Positions 55,149 to 63,557 of a stretch of DNA of 64,000 bases are shown piece by piece. Made by a program: the position numbers and the translations under genes. The stretch spans positions 682,001 to 746,000 of the forward strand of contig NZ_OX031157.1 in the NCBI RefSeq assembly GCF_943736995.1, given 5' to 3'. Origin of the DNA: Sporosarcina sp. Marseille-Q4943. GTDB lineage: Bacteria > Bacillota > Bacilli > Bacillales_A > Planococcaceae. Positions within the stretch are counted from its first letter, which is position 1, and the number at the start of each line of letters is the position of its first letter. Below the pieces are notes generated by a model. The model did no database searches and had not been told where the DNA came from. It saw only the letters and a program-made list of their open reading frames with translations.

Positions 55149-56657
55149 TTAGGTCAGATCAGCATCCGCCATCCGTTCAACAATTGTAGCAAGTGTACGG
55201 ACCATGACACCCGTCGCGCCTTTTGGCCCAAGATCATGGGCTGCAGACGCATCAGATGTACCTGCGATGTCTAGATGAATCCACGGAGTGTCTTCCGCAA
55301 ATTCGCCGACAAACCCTCCTCCGAAGATCATATGGCCGTCTCGGCCAGGAGAGTTGTTCAAATCAGCAACATCACTTTTTCGGATACGCTTCTTATCACT
55401 TTCTGTCAGCGGCAATCTCCATACGAATTCGCCTGTTTCCAAAGATGCCTGCATGAACTCCTCAAAGAATTGTTCATCATTCGTCAATGCCCCGGTCTTG
55501 TCATTGCCTAATGCGACGATGACGCCCCCTGTAAGTGTTGCAACGTCGATCAAGTAATCGGCGCCGGATTGCTTGGCGTATGTGACAGCGTCAGCAAGAA
55601 CGAGTCTTCCTTCTGCGTCGGTATTCAACACTTCAATCGTCTTCCCGCTAAGTGATGTTATGACATCATCCGGCTTGAACGCTTCGCCTGAAATCATATT
55701 GTCCGTCGCTCCGATAACCGCGATGACGTTTTTTGCGGGCCGCAGCTCGCCAATAATATTCATCGCTCCAAGCACGGCTGCCGCTCCGCCCATGTCGCCT
55801 TTCATGCCGACCATTCCTTCACGGGGTTTCAATGAGTAGCCGCCAGTATCGTACGTTACTCCCTTGCCTACGAGACCGACGACATCTTCCCATTGCTCAG
55901 TTCCAGCATATTTTAAAACGATGAGACGAGGCTCCTCGACGGATCCTTTGTTGACCGCTAAGATGGCTCCCATGCCCAGTTCTTCCATCTCTTTTTTTCC
56001 TAGTATTTCAATTTCAAAATCATATTTTTCCGCTAGCTCTTTTGCGTAGTCAGCCAACTTCGTTGCAGTCAAGATGTTTGGCGGCGTATTGACGAGCGTC
56101 CGTGCCTCATTCACCGCGTTTGCATATGTACTGCCCACTTCGAAAGCAGCCTTCAATTCATCTTCATCTGCCGATGTCAAAAATGTCACTGATTCCAAAT
56201 CGACATCTTTCTCGTTCGAATTTGTCTTATACCCTTCGAATTGGTATGAGCCCATGCCGATCCCTTCCCCGGCTGCAAAGACGACATCTTCACACGTCAA
56301 TTCCTCATTCGTGAACGGGGCCGTCCAAATGGCTACTGACGATGCTCTTGAAGATTTTAGCTCTTTTCCTAAAGCTGCAAAGGATTGACGCAAACGATCC
56401 ACCGTCAATTTTTTAGTTGCGCCTAGGCCGATAAAAATGACACGCTCATATCCTCGCGCTTCCAAAGCAGGCATCTTGACGATTTTTTTGAAGTCAGTCT
56501 TAACATCGCCGGATTTGATCCAATCCATAAGACGCGAGCTGAATGAGTCGGCGAATGTATTCCAGCCTTCAACATTTTCCGGATGTTCCGGCACGCCAAC
56601 AATGAGCACTTCCGATTTCAGATTTCCAAAATCGGGTTCGATAAATGATGCTTTCAT
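55149..56657 (-). CDS. pepA: Leucyl aminopeptidase (M17 family)
   Basis: A 502-residue cytosolic metallo-aminopeptidase (YuiE in B. subtilis) that releases N-terminal amino acids. The C-terminal catalytic domain has VGKGVTYDTGGYSLKP (metal Lys/Asp), MKGDMGGAAAVLGAM (catalytic region), and the M17 signature NTDAEGRLVLADAV. The N-terminal domain is normal in size. ATG 56657 has GGGAGGT 6 nt upstream and is chosen over 56672. Divergent from yuiD, as in B. subtilis. Confidence 0.95.
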   Translation of the reverse strand: MKASFIEPDFGNLKSEVLIVGVPEHPENVEGWNTFADSFSSRLMDWIKSGDVKTDFKKIVKMPALEARGYERVIFIGLGATKKLTVDRLRQSFAALGKELKSSRASSVAIWTAPFTNEELTCEDVVFAAGEGIGMGSYQFEGYKTNSNEKDVDLESVTFLTSADEDELKAAFEVGSTYANAVNEARTLVNTPPNILTATKLADYAKELAEKYDFEIEILGKKEMEELGMGAILAVNKGSVEEPRLIVLKYAGTEQWEDVVGLVGKGVTYDTGGYSLKPREGMVGMKGDMGGAAAVLGAMNIIGELRPAKNVIAVIGATDNMISGEAFKPDDVITSLSGKTIEVLNTDAEGRLVLADAVTYAKQSGADYLIDVATLTGGVIVALGNDKTGALTNDEQFFEEFMQASLETGEFVWRLPLTESDKKRIRKSDVADLNNSPGRDGHMIFGGGFVGEFAEDTPWIHLDIAGTSDASAAHDLGPKGATGVMVRTLATIVERMADADLT

Positions 56658-56811
56658 TTGACTACCTCCCACTTTTCATACATCCTCTATTATATACCAA
56701 CAGGCTGTCGAACCAAAAAGAATCATTTCAAAAAAGTCGGACTTTCGGTCTTCAATGACAACTGATATGGTATACTATTTGTAGAATTTTCATTAGAAAA
56801 GGAGTGGAATC

Positions 56812-57291
56812 ATGTCCTTATTGCAAAACACTCCGCTCCTCGCGGCATTATTTGCGATCTTTTTCGCCCAATTCGTTAAAATTCCAATCCACTTTTTATT
56901 GACGAGGAAATTGGACTGGAAATTGATGACGTCCACTGGCGGCATGCCGAGCTCCCATTCAGCCGCAGTGTCTGCATTGACGACAGCCATCGCTTATGAA
57001 GTCGGCCTCGGCTCTCCATTATTCGCCGTGTCTGCCATTTTTGCAGTCATCGTCATGTTCGATGCAACCGGCATCCGTTATCAGGCAGGCCAGCAAGCAT
57101 TAATCATTAATCAAATGAGGGTGGATTTTCAAACTTTCGTGACAGAGGTGAAAGGCTGGCCACAGAAAGACGGACAGCAAAAGATCATGGAGCTGAAAAC
57201 CCTTCTTGGCCATAAGCCTAGCGAAGTCTTTGCAGGTTCAATGACGGGCATTTTCATTTCCGTCATCACGTATTCATTTTTAGTGTCATAA
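56812..57291 (+). CDS. yuiD: DUF212/YuiD family membrane protein (divergent PAP2)
   Basis: A 159-residue membrane protein of the divergent PAP2 family. It has GGMPSSHSAAVSALTTAIAY, similar to the acid phosphatase active-site motif, then VMFDATGIRYQAGQQA and a C-terminal GHKPSEVFAGSMTGI. Substrate unknown. A TGGTATACT extended -10 element lies at about 56768-56776. It is followed by a terminator and converges on yuiB. Confidence 0.9.
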   Translation: MSLLQNTPLLAALFAIFFAQFVKIPIHFLLTRKLDWKLMTSTGGMPSSHSAAVSALTTAIAYEVGLGSPLFAVSAIFAVIVMFDATGIRYQAGQQALIINQMRVDFQTFVTEVKGWPQKDGQQKIMELKTLLGHKPSEVFAGSMTGIFISVITYSFLVS

Positions 57292-57294
57292 ACA

Positions 57295-57333
57295 AAGAAA
57301 AAGGTGCTCCCTTGTAGGGGCACCTTTTTCTTT
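57295..57333. terminator. Bidirectional terminator between yuiD and yuiB
   Basis: AAAAAGGTGC.CC and GG.GCACCTTTTT form a near-perfect stem with A and T runs at both sides. Confidence 0.88.
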
Positions 57334-57342
57334 GCGTATCCA

Positions 57343-57669
57343 TTAGAACATTTGATATCCTTGCTTCCTGAGCAGTTTAATGACAAACCCTGAAATGATG
57401 GCGCCAACTAGCCCGCTTGCAAGAATGATAATATCGGCTGCATGAAGAGACATGATTTTTTCGCCGAGCAACCCGAAAGAATGGCCCGGTTTTGTGAAAT
57501 ACTCATATACTTTCACTTCATCGATAATCATTATGACGACTATCGGATAGACGATAGCCATCAACCACGTCATACGGAGTAGCATATTTAACAAGAAGCC
57601 TATTCCGAAAAACATGACCATGAAAATAATTATGGATAAAACGACATGCGTCAATGAAATTGTTCCCAA
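57343..57669 (-). CDS. yuiB: YuiB family membrane protein
   Basis: A 108-residue protein with three membrane segments (VVLSIIIFMVMFFGIGFLLN, MTWLMAIVYPIVVIMIID, DIIILASGLVGAIISGFVIK). The size and order match B. subtilis YuiB, located beside yuiD and yumB. No enzymatic motif is seen. It may be co-transcribed from the upstream minus-strand genes or have its own promoter; no terminator is evident between it and the Nudix gene. Confidence 0.8.
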   Translation of the reverse strand: MGTISLTHVVLSIIIFMVMFFGIGFLLNMLLRMTWLMAIVYPIVVIMIIDEVKVYEYFTKPGHSFGLLGEKIMSLHAADIIILASGLVGAIISGFVIKLLRKQGYQMF

Positions 57670-57774
57670 ATTGTCTACCTCCGCTTTCCATTCATCATTT
57701 TACAGGAACGGTTGCACGCTTTCAATAAAACGATGGCAATTCAATGATTTGTCGAAATTTGAACACTACTTCTA

Positions 57775-58272
57775 TCATTTTTTATAAAATAGCTTATAAG
57801 ATGTATAACCGAACCAGTCTCCCGGATCCATCTGTTCCATTTCCAACAGGCCTGATTCAATTGCCCTTTCGGCAATCTCTTTGATCATTGCGGATACATT
57901 AGGTAGATCCTTCAATTCGAATGGAGTTTTCCAGGCGACTTCCGAGATTTCCTCCTCTTGGGGAGTTAAGAGCTGATCTTCATTCAGAGGGCTCAATAGG
58001 AAAATTGCCAAGTTATCGCTAATATCCCCATTCAAGATGCCGGTACGGAAACCGACCATCCCTTCCAATTTGCAATCAAGCCCTGTCTCTTCCTTCACTT
58101 CACGGATGGCGGCTTGGTCGGCTGTTTCATTTCCTTCCACAAATCCCGCAGGCAGCGACCACATCCCTTTCAATCCGCTATATGTCTTTTTGACAACGAG
58201 CCATTGGCCTTTACTGTTCATGACAATGCCGGATGCCCCGAGCCATACATTTCCGCGCTTCTTTTTCGCCAT
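57775..58272 (-). CDS. Nudix hydrolase, 165 aa
   Basis: A Nudix-family hydrolase. The complete Nudix box runs from [13 protein letters not shown] through [11 protein letters not shown] hydrophobic strand upstream reads [20 protein letters not shown], and the C-terminal tail ends [17 protein letters not shown]. The substrate is probably a nucleoside diphosphate derivative but cannot be deduced. AGGAGGGGAGGA precedes the ATG. It lies downstream of yumB, after that gene's terminator. Confidence 0.9.
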   Translation of the reverse strand: MAKKKRGNVWLGASGIVMNSKGQWLVVKKTYSGLKGMWSLPAGFVEGNETADQAAIREVKEETGLDCKLEGMVGFRTGILNGDISDNLAIFLLSPLNEDQLLTPQEEEISEVAWKTPFELKDLPNVSAMIKEIAERAIESGLLEMEQMDPGDWFGYTSYKLFYKK

Positions 58273-58288
58273 AGATATCCTCCCCTCC

Positions 58289-58322
58289 TAAAAAAACACC
58301 CGCCACTGAATAGGCGGGTGTG
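58289..58322 (-). terminator. Terminator of yumB
   Basis: CACCCGCC (58297-58304) pairs with GGCGGGTG (58313-58320). A-run 58290-58296 gives a T-run on the minus strand. Confidence 0.88.
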
Positions 58323-58344
58323 TTATAAATTATGATTTCGGATC

Positions 58345-59559
58345 TTATTTAAGTAAGTTGAATTTACCTTTTTTAATCGTCAGGCCTAATCCACCGATCA
58401 TGTAAAGGGAACGGTTGTCTACCATCTTTTTCATGAATGATGCTTTTTTACCCATCAATTTCTTGCCGAAAGCAACACCGATTGCATCGTCGTCACCTAG
58501 GGAAGCGATGGCACCTTTAATATCCGGAACGAACTCGGATGTCGGGTTGCCTTTGATCAATGCGATCAAGTTGTTCGCACACATATCACCTTGTTGCATC
58601 GCAATTTGCGCTGTAGGAGGGTATGGACGGTTTGTCTCTTCATTGATCATCAATGCACAGTCACCAACGATGAATACGTCATCATGGCCAGGAGCACGAA
58701 GGTCCTTCTCGACTTTAACACGTGCACGCATGTTTTCAATGCCAGTTTGTTCGATCAGGCGGTTGCCTCGAACTCCAGCTGCCCATACGACAGTGCCGGC
58801 TTTGATGAATTCAAACTCATCTTCACCTTTTTTAATGTTGACGCCTTCAGGAGTCGCTTCCACAAGCGGAGTACCGATAGAGAATTCAATTCCTTTGGCT
58901 TTCAATTGTCTAACAGCATAGTCGACCAATTCAGGATCGAATCCTGGTAAAACCATCGGCGCCGCTTCTACACAGATGACCCGAACCTTCTCTTGCGGGA
59001 CATCGAACTCTTTGCATAGTTCAGGTACGCGGTTTCCAAGTTCCCCTAGGAATTCAATTCCAGTGAAGCCAGCTCCGCCGACAATGATTGTCAAACGGCT
59101 GTCATCTTTCTCATCTTCAAGTGACCATGTTGCAAATTGATATTCGATATGTTCACGGATTTGACGAGCCGCTTTCACGTTGGCGATAGACAATGCATAT
59201 TTGTCCAAACCAGGAATGCCGAACGTTTCACCTTCGAAGCCTAACGCAATGACAAGATAGTCGTAAGTATGCGTACCGACATTAGACGTGACGACTTTTC
59301 CTTCGATATCGATCGCTTGAACTTCCGCTTGAACGAACTTTACTTTTCCTTCGTTGATGACATCTTTGATATCATAGCGAACTTGTTCAGGCGATAATGT
59401 TCCAGCAGCCGCTTCATGTAACCAAGTCGACTCGTAATGATATTCATTTTTGTTAATTAGTACGATATCAGCCTCGTCAGCGCCGATGGATTTTTGCAAG
59501 TTGACGACTGTGGATAAACCGCCGTAACCCGCACCTAATACTAAGATTGTCGGTCTTTT
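58345..59559 (-). CDS. yumB: Type II NADH dehydrogenase YumB
   Basis: A 404-residue non-proton-pumping NADH:menaquinone oxidoreductase. It feeds electrons from NADH into the quinone pool made by the men genes. The FAD-binding motif is [16 protein letters not shown], the NADH-binding motif is [18 protein letters not shown], the second FAD segment is [11 protein letters not shown], and the quinone-side motif is [12 protein letters not shown]. The C-terminal amphipathic end ([17 protein letters not shown]) anchors the membrane. GTG 59559 after AAAGGTGG is chosen, matching the B. subtilis N-terminus; the frame is open to 59577. Confidence 0.94.
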   Translation of the reverse strand, partial: KRPTILVLGAGYGGLSTVVNLQKSIGADEADIVLINKNEYHYESTWLHEAAAGTLSPEQVRYDIKDVINEGKVKFVQAEVQAIDIEGKVVTSNVGTHTYDYLVIALGFEGETFGIPGLDKYALSIANVKAARQIREHIEYQFATWSLEDEKDDSRLTIIVGGAGFTGIEFLGELGNRVPELCKEFDVPQEKVRVICVEAAPMVLPGFDPELVDYAVRQLKAKGIEFSIGTPLVEATPEGVNIKKGEDEFEFIKAGTVVWAAGVRGNRLIEQTGIENMRARVKVEKDLRAPGHDDVFIVGDCALMINEETNRPYPPTAQIAMQQGDMCANNLIALIKGNPTSEFVPDIKGAIASLGDDDAIGVAFGKKLMGKKASFMKKMVDNRSLYMIGGLGLTIKKGKFNLLK

Positions 59560-59741
59560 CACGAAAATCGTAACCACCTTTATTTTTATTATGTGCCGGG
59601 TCCGTTGAAAATCGGTTTATACAACGATTTGCTCAGTCCTGGCATTTGCCTTAATTCGACAAACTTCTACTATTCAATAGTAGCCGTTTTGGTAAGCCTT
59701 TTCAACATCATAATGATAAAAATCATTAATTTGAATATAAC

Positions 59742-59800
59742 AATAAAACCCTCTCCATCCAGATGAACCCGGAGGCTTCTGGATGAGGGAGGGATTGTAA
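59742..59800 (-). terminator. Terminator of yutM
   Basis: On the minus strand CCCTCCCTCATCCAG pairs with CTGGATGGAGAGGG (a few mismatches), followed by TTTTATTG. A TCCGGG stretch is in the loop. Confidence 0.75.
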
Positions 59801-59828
59801 GTACTTGCGCCTTGGCTGAATAATGAGC

Positions 59829-60194
59829 TTAGTCACAAGATTCCGGTGTGCCGACTTTCTTAGCCGTTCTGAATGAAGTTCCGCAGCCGCATGAAGCGAT
59901 GGCGTTCGGGTTCTCAATCGTGAATCCGCCGCCCATCAAAGACTCCTTGTAATCGACCTTCGTCCCTTCAAGGATACCCGCATCTTCTTTTGAAACGACA
60001 ATTTGAATGCCGTGTTGGGTTAAGTGATAATCTTCGTCCGATTTTTCCTGTTCGAAGCCTAAGCCATATGTCAAACCGCTGCAACCGCCGCCGTTTACTG
60101 CGACACGAAGGAACGAGCCTTCCTCGCCGTTATGAGTCATCATTTCCTTCACATGAAATGCCGCAGCTTCAGTAATTTCAACGTATTGTTTCAT
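59829..60194 (-). CDS. yutM: Iron-sulfur cluster carrier YutM (HesB/IscA/ErpA family)
   Basis: A 121-residue A-type Fe-S carrier. The three conserved cysteines are in GGGCSGLTYGL and near the C-terminus in ASCGCGTSF. It accepts clusters from the SUF scaffold and passes them to target proteins in the cytoplasm. Length and context match B. subtilis YutM. Another Fe-S gene (yutI) lies 1 kb away, and respiratory flavoproteins flank both. Confidence 0.94.
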   Translation of the reverse strand: MKQYVEITEAAAFHVKEMMTHNGEEGSFLRVAVNGGGCSGLTYGLGFEQEKSDEDYHLTQHGIQIVVSKEDAGILEGTKVDYKESLMGGGFTIENPNAIASCGCGTSFRTAKKVGTPESCD

Positions 60195-60319
60195 TTACAT
60201 CCACCTTCTTCGCTTTTCCTCTATCATATCAGTGATTTTACCGATTACGCAATGATATTCACTCAATCCGAATCAAGTTGATGTATAATAGAACGAATTG
60301 TACGAAAGGATGATGATGA

Positions 60320-61015
60320 TTGGAAATAAGTCCGACGTATGTGAAGAAAATGGAATGTCTAAACTGCAAAGAGAAATTTACGACAACAAAGATCCGTTCA
60401 CGCTTCGTCCGTGTTACGAAGCATGAGAGCGATTTTAAACCGATATACGCGGATTCTAGTGTCAATCCGATTTTATATAATGTGGCTGTTTGCCCGAAGT
60501 GCGGATTCGCCTTCACTGATGAGTTTTCCAGTTATTTTGCACCGAGTGTGAAAGAGGAAATTGCACAAAAGATAACTTCCCTATGGAGCGGCAGGTCGTT
60601 CGGGGATGAACGTACAATCGACGAGGCGATTGAAGCTTATAAACTCGCTTATGTCAGTGCGAGTGTGAAGAGGGAGAAGTCATTGACGATGGCAGGCATT
60701 ATGCTACGGATCGCTTGGCTGTATGATGACAAGGAAGACATTGAATCTAGCAAACGGTTCAGGACAGTATCACGAAATTTGTATACAGAGGCGTATACTT
60801 CGGAGGATCATGCCGGGACGCAAATGTCCGAGACGAGAGTTTTGTATTTAATGGCCGAACTATCTTATCAAATCGGTGATATGGATGAGGCCATCCGGAA
60901 CTTTTCAAGGGTGATTGAAAGTCAAAGGACGTCGACCGATCCTCACATTATCGAGATGGCTAAAGAAAGATGGCAGGAGATCAGGGAGCAGCGCGAGAAA
61001 AATGCTCACTCCTAA
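60320..61015 (+). CDS. DUF2225 family protein
   Basis: A 231-residue protein. The N-terminal zinc-ribbon has pairs MECLNCKEKF (about residues 11-20) and VCPKCGFAF (about 57-65). A helical TPR-like part follows (EAIEAYKLAYVSA, MLRIAWLYDD, AELSYQIGDMDEAIRNFSRV). This order is the DUF2225 family common in Firmicutes. Function unknown. Start is TTG 60320, with AAAGGATGATG upstream. Divergent from yutM. Confidence 0.9.
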   Translation: MEISPTYVKKMECLNCKEKFTTTKIRSRFVRVTKHESDFKPIYADSSVNPILYNVAVCPKCGFAFTDEFSSYFAPSVKEEIAQKITSLWSGRSFGDERTIDEAIEAYKLAYVSASVKREKSLTMAGIMLRIAWLYDDKEDIESSKRFRTVSRNLYTEAYTSEDHAGTQMSETRVLYLMAELSYQIGDMDEAIRNFSRVIESQRTSTDPHIIEMAKERWQEIREQREKNAHS

Positions 61016-61024
61016 ATGAGGTGG

Positions 61025-61108
61025 ATGGCTTTGGGCGCGGGGCGGCTTGCTTTGGACGCGAAACGATTCACTTTGGGCGCGGAGCGGCTCACTTTGGGCG
61101 CGCTTTAA
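61025..61108. repeat. 21-bp periodic GC-rich array
   Basis: CTTTGG starts at 61029, 61050, 61071 and 61092, an exact 21-bp step. The unit is close to CTTTGGGCGCGGAGCGG plus CTCA. Four copies lie between the DUF2225 gene stop and the yutI terminator. No ribosome site or start supports translation. Confidence 0.85.
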
Positions 61109-61119
61109 TAAATTGAAAA

Positions 61120-61164
61120 CAAAAGAGACTGCCGCAGAAATTTCTTCTGGACAGTCCCTTTTTC
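61120..61164 (-). terminator. Terminator of yutI
   Basis: On the minus strand AAGGGACTG pairs with CAGTCTCTT, with an inner AGAA/TTCT helix, followed by TTGTTTT. Confidence 0.7.
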
Positions 61165-61166
61165 AC

Positions 61167-61403
61167 TTAGAATACTTGCTCGACTTCTACGACTCCAGGT
61201 ACTTCTTCGAGCAAAGCTCGTTCAATACCTGCTTTCAAAGTGATTGTTGAACTTGGGCATGTGCCGCAAGCACCTAGGAGACGAAGCTTAACGACTCCCT
61301 CTTCAATATCTACGAGTTCACAGTCTCCGCCATCCCGAAGCAGGAATGGGCGCAATTTATTTAAAACTTCTTGTACGGGTTCCATCATCGCTGTATCTGT
61401 CAT
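61167..61403 (-). CDS. yutI: NifU C-terminal-domain Fe-S scaffold/carrier YutI
   Basis: A 78-residue Nfu-type protein with the motif [20 protein letters not shown], whose Cys-x2-Cys pair binds a 4Fe-4S cluster between two subunits. The N-terminus [20 protein letters not shown] is typical. It is shorter than B. subtilis YutI (111) but complete for the domain. It works with YutM in Fe-S transfer to targets. Divergent from yuzD. Confidence 0.93.
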   Translation of the reverse strand: MTDTAMMEPVQEVLNKLRPFLLRDGGDCELVDIEEGVVKLRLLGACGTCPSSTITLKAGIERALLEEVPGVVEVEQVF

Positions 61404-61487
61404 TGTATTATTTCTCTCCTTTCCTTATACTTATTATAAACTGGATTGAAGAAAAAATCCAATAGAGAATCGGAAGGAGTGAGAATC

Positions 61488-61814
61488 GTGGAGAATCAGA
61501 AAGTGAAAATCGAGATTTACGGAGCGGATGTTATTTGCGCGAGCTGTGTGAATGCGCCATCTTCAAAAGATACATACGAGTGGCTGCAGGCAGCAATTGG
61601 CAGGAAGTATCCGGACCAGCCATTTGATATTGAATATATCGATATCGAATCGGACATCGCAGATCCAAAACAGAGAAGCATTGCGGAGCAAGTGAGGAAT
61701 GATGAATACTTCTATCCTCTTGTCATCATCGAGGATGAAGTGATCGGTGAAGGCTATATCCAGTTGAAGCCGGTTTTTAATGAATTGGAAAAGCATGGAT
61801 TCATTCCAGCTTGA
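61488..61814 (+). CDS. yuzD: YuzD family (DUF1462) thioredoxin-like protein
   Basis: A 108-residue protein with a Cys-x2-Cys motif in YGADVICASCVNAPSS and a thioredoxin-like ending (FYPLVIIEDEVIGEGYIQLK). GTG 61488 follows GGAAGGAGTGAG and gives exactly the B. subtilis length; the frame is open from 61446. Between yutI and yutJ as in B. subtilis. Redox role is likely but unproven. Confidence 0.9.
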   Translation: MENQKVKIEIYGADVICASCVNAPSSKDTYEWLQAAIGRKYPDQPFDIEYIDIESDIADPKQRSIAEQVRNDEYFYPLVIIEDEVIGEGYIQLKPVFNELEKHGFIPA

Positions 61815-61851
61815 TGTTAGTATTGATAATGAAGCTCGTTAACTGAGAACC

Positions 61852-61890
61852 AAAAAACCTTTTCCGCGTGTTGTGGAAAAGGTTTTTACT
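61852..61890. terminator. Bidirectional terminator between yuzD and yutJ
   Basis: AAACCTTTTCC and GGAAAAGGTTT form an 11-bp stem with a loop of about 9 nt, flanked by A and T runs. Confidence 0.88.
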
Positions 61891-61891
61891 A

Positions 61892-62956
61892 TTATCCATT
61901 ATGCCATTTGTACATCCATAACACACCCGACTTCAACAGTCTTGCAATGCGTCCTGTTACGGTGCGGTCTGCAAGATAGGCGAAGCCTTGTTTCTTTCCT
62001 AGTGAGCCCATGAAGCCTTTGAGCTTGATTTCAGGCATCTCTTGTGGCAAAGGTTCCTTGTTCCATACGAGACGAAGCACACGGACGATTTGCTCCGCTT
62101 GCTCCTCCGCAAGCTGGGCGCTCGGCGCGTGAGGCAGGTCGGCGATGTCACCGACGACATACGCATCTTCGTAGCCCGGAATTTGGTGATATTGGTTCAG
62201 CACGATGCGTCCCCTGTTCATTTCCACGTCCAGTTCACGTGCGATTGCAACCGGCTGGATTCCGGCGGTCCATACGACGGCGTCGACATGGATTTGGTCT
62301 TCGTGATTGTAGAGGACATTCTCTTCGACTTTCGTTATGTTCGAGTTTGAAATGACTTCTACCTCATGTTTGTCGAACCAATCTTTGACGTAATTGCTGA
62401 GTCGTTCTGGGAAGTCCTTTAGGATGCGTGGTCCCCTGTCGAATAATTTAATTTTCAAATCCGGCCGGCTTTCTCGCAATTCACTCGCCAACTCGATTCC
62501 GCTCAAGCCAGCGCCGACAATGCCGACTGTCGCACCTCCGCCAAGACCTTGAAGCAGTTTGTATGTGGCGCGCGATTGGCCGATTGTCTGGATGCTGCTT
62601 GTGTATTCCGCTGCTCCCGGTACGTCATGGTAGTTATCCTCGCATCCGAGTCCGATGACAAGCTCGTCGTAAGAGATCTCTTCACCGTTTTTGAGAGCGA
62701 TCGCTTTGTCTTCCAATTTAATTTTCGCGATTTCCCCTTCTACGACCTTAAGATTTTCATGTGTAGGTAAGGCGACACGGATGTCCGAGTCTGGTGCCGT
62801 TCCCGCTGCCAATGCATAAAATTCTGTTTTAAGACTATGGAAAGGTGTTCTATCAATCAATGTAATTTCCAAATCGGCGGGCAATTCTTTATTGAGTAGA
62901 CGAAGCAAAATTCGCATATTACCGTAGCCTGCACCTAATAACACTAGTTTTCTCAT
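61892..62956 (-). CDS. yutJ: NDH-2-like NAD(P)/FAD oxidoreductase YutJ
   Basis: A 354-residue flavoprotein related to YumB. FAD motif KLVLLGAGYGNMRILLRLL, NAD motif ATVGIVGAGLSGIELASEL, and AYVVGDIADLPHAPSAQLAE are present. Compared with YumB the GYGG motif is GYGN, and the C-terminal membrane anchor is less clear, so the electron acceptor may differ. ATG 62956 has AAAGGAGA 5 nt upstream and gives the B. subtilis length (355). The frame is open to 63127, but that part overlaps yuzB. Confidence 0.9.
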   Translation of the reverse strand: MRKLVLLGAGYGNMRILLRLLNKELPADLEITLIDRTPFHSLKTEFYALAAGTAPDSDIRVALPTHENLKVVEGEIAKIKLEDKAIALKNGEEISYDELVIGLGCEDNYHDVPGAAEYTSSIQTIGQSRATYKLLQGLGGGATVGIVGAGLSGIELASELRESRPDLKIKLFDRGPRILKDFPERLSNYVKDWFDKHEVEVISNSNITKVEENVLYNHEDQIHVDAVVWTAGIQPVAIARELDVEMNRGRIVLNQYHQIPGYEDAYVVGDIADLPHAPSAQLAEEQAEQIVRVLRLVWNKEPLPQEMPEIKLKGFMGSLGKKQGFAYLADRTVTGRIARLLKSGVLWMYKWHNG

Positions 62957-63095
62957 AGTTTTCTCCTTTGCCAATCGTATTTCCGATTTATTCCCATCAT
63001 GATTATAACAGTTTGTGACATGTTTCACAATAAGACATCCTATTTGACGGCTGATGAAAATAAGAGTAGCATGCCAAGTAGGTGAGGTGATCGTC

Positions 63096-63332
63096 GTGAA
63101 TCCGATCGTAGAATTCTGTATGAGCAATCTTGCTAACGGTTCACAGAAGACATTGGAAGCGTTGGAAAGGGATCCAAATATAGATGTGCTGGAATATGGC
63201 TGTCTCAGTTATTGCACGAAATGTGCTGAAGGATTATATGCACTCGTCAATGGTGAAGTCGTCGAAGCAGACACACCAGAAGAATTGACGGAGCGGATTT
63301 ATCAATTCATAGAAGAAAATCCTTTATTCTAA
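63096..63332 (+). CDS. yuzB: YuzB family protein (DUF1450)
   Basis: A 78-residue protein with NPIVEFCMSNLANGSQ, LEYGCLSYCTKCAEG (cysteines that could bind metal or a Fe-S cluster) and the ending IYQFIEENPLF, all typical of YuzB. GTG 63096 has GAGGTGATC upstream and gives the B. subtilis length. Function unknown; its position among Fe-S and respiratory genes suggests a redox link. Divergent from yutJ. Confidence 0.92.
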   Translation: MNPIVEFCMSNLANGSQKTLEALERDPNIDVLEYGCLSYCTKCAEGLYALVNGEVVEADTPEELTERIYQFIEENPLF

Positions 63333-63336
63333 TCTC

Positions 63337-63517
63337 AAAAGCGGAGAGTGGCGTTTAGTTCCGACAGTTAAATCAAAGATGTGCTCGTAACGCTTTGCTT
63401 TTACTCGCAAAAGCCGTTCTGCGTGACGGCTTTCGCTGGAGGACTTGAAAAAAAGGCGCTTTTGCCTTTTCTTTCAAGACCGAAGCGACCCGAGAGGCTG
63501 CCACCCGGAGCTAGACG
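63337..63517. repeat. Composite intergenic repeat, copy G
   Basis: Left end AAAAGCGGAGAGTGGCG is the inverse of the right end of copies C and D. The middle is the module GTGCTCGTAACGCTTTGC plus CGCAAAAGCCGTTC (63381-63435). The right end CCACCCGGAGCTAGACG is the inverse of the left end of D. It lies between convergent yuzB and yutF. Confidence 0.78.
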
Positions 63518-63522
63518 AAGAC

Positions 63523-63557
63523 AAGAAAGAACCGTAATTTTCATTGCGGTTCTTTTT
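63523..63557 (-). terminator. Terminator of yutF
   Basis: AAGAACCG and CGGTTCTT pair around AT-rich bases; on the minus strand TCTT follows. The stop codon is in the loop side. Confidence 0.65.

Noticed and set aside
62957..63127. N-terminal extension of yutJ
   Set aside because: The extension overlaps yuzB and precedes the strong AAAGGAGA site; the FAD motif begins right after ATG 62956.
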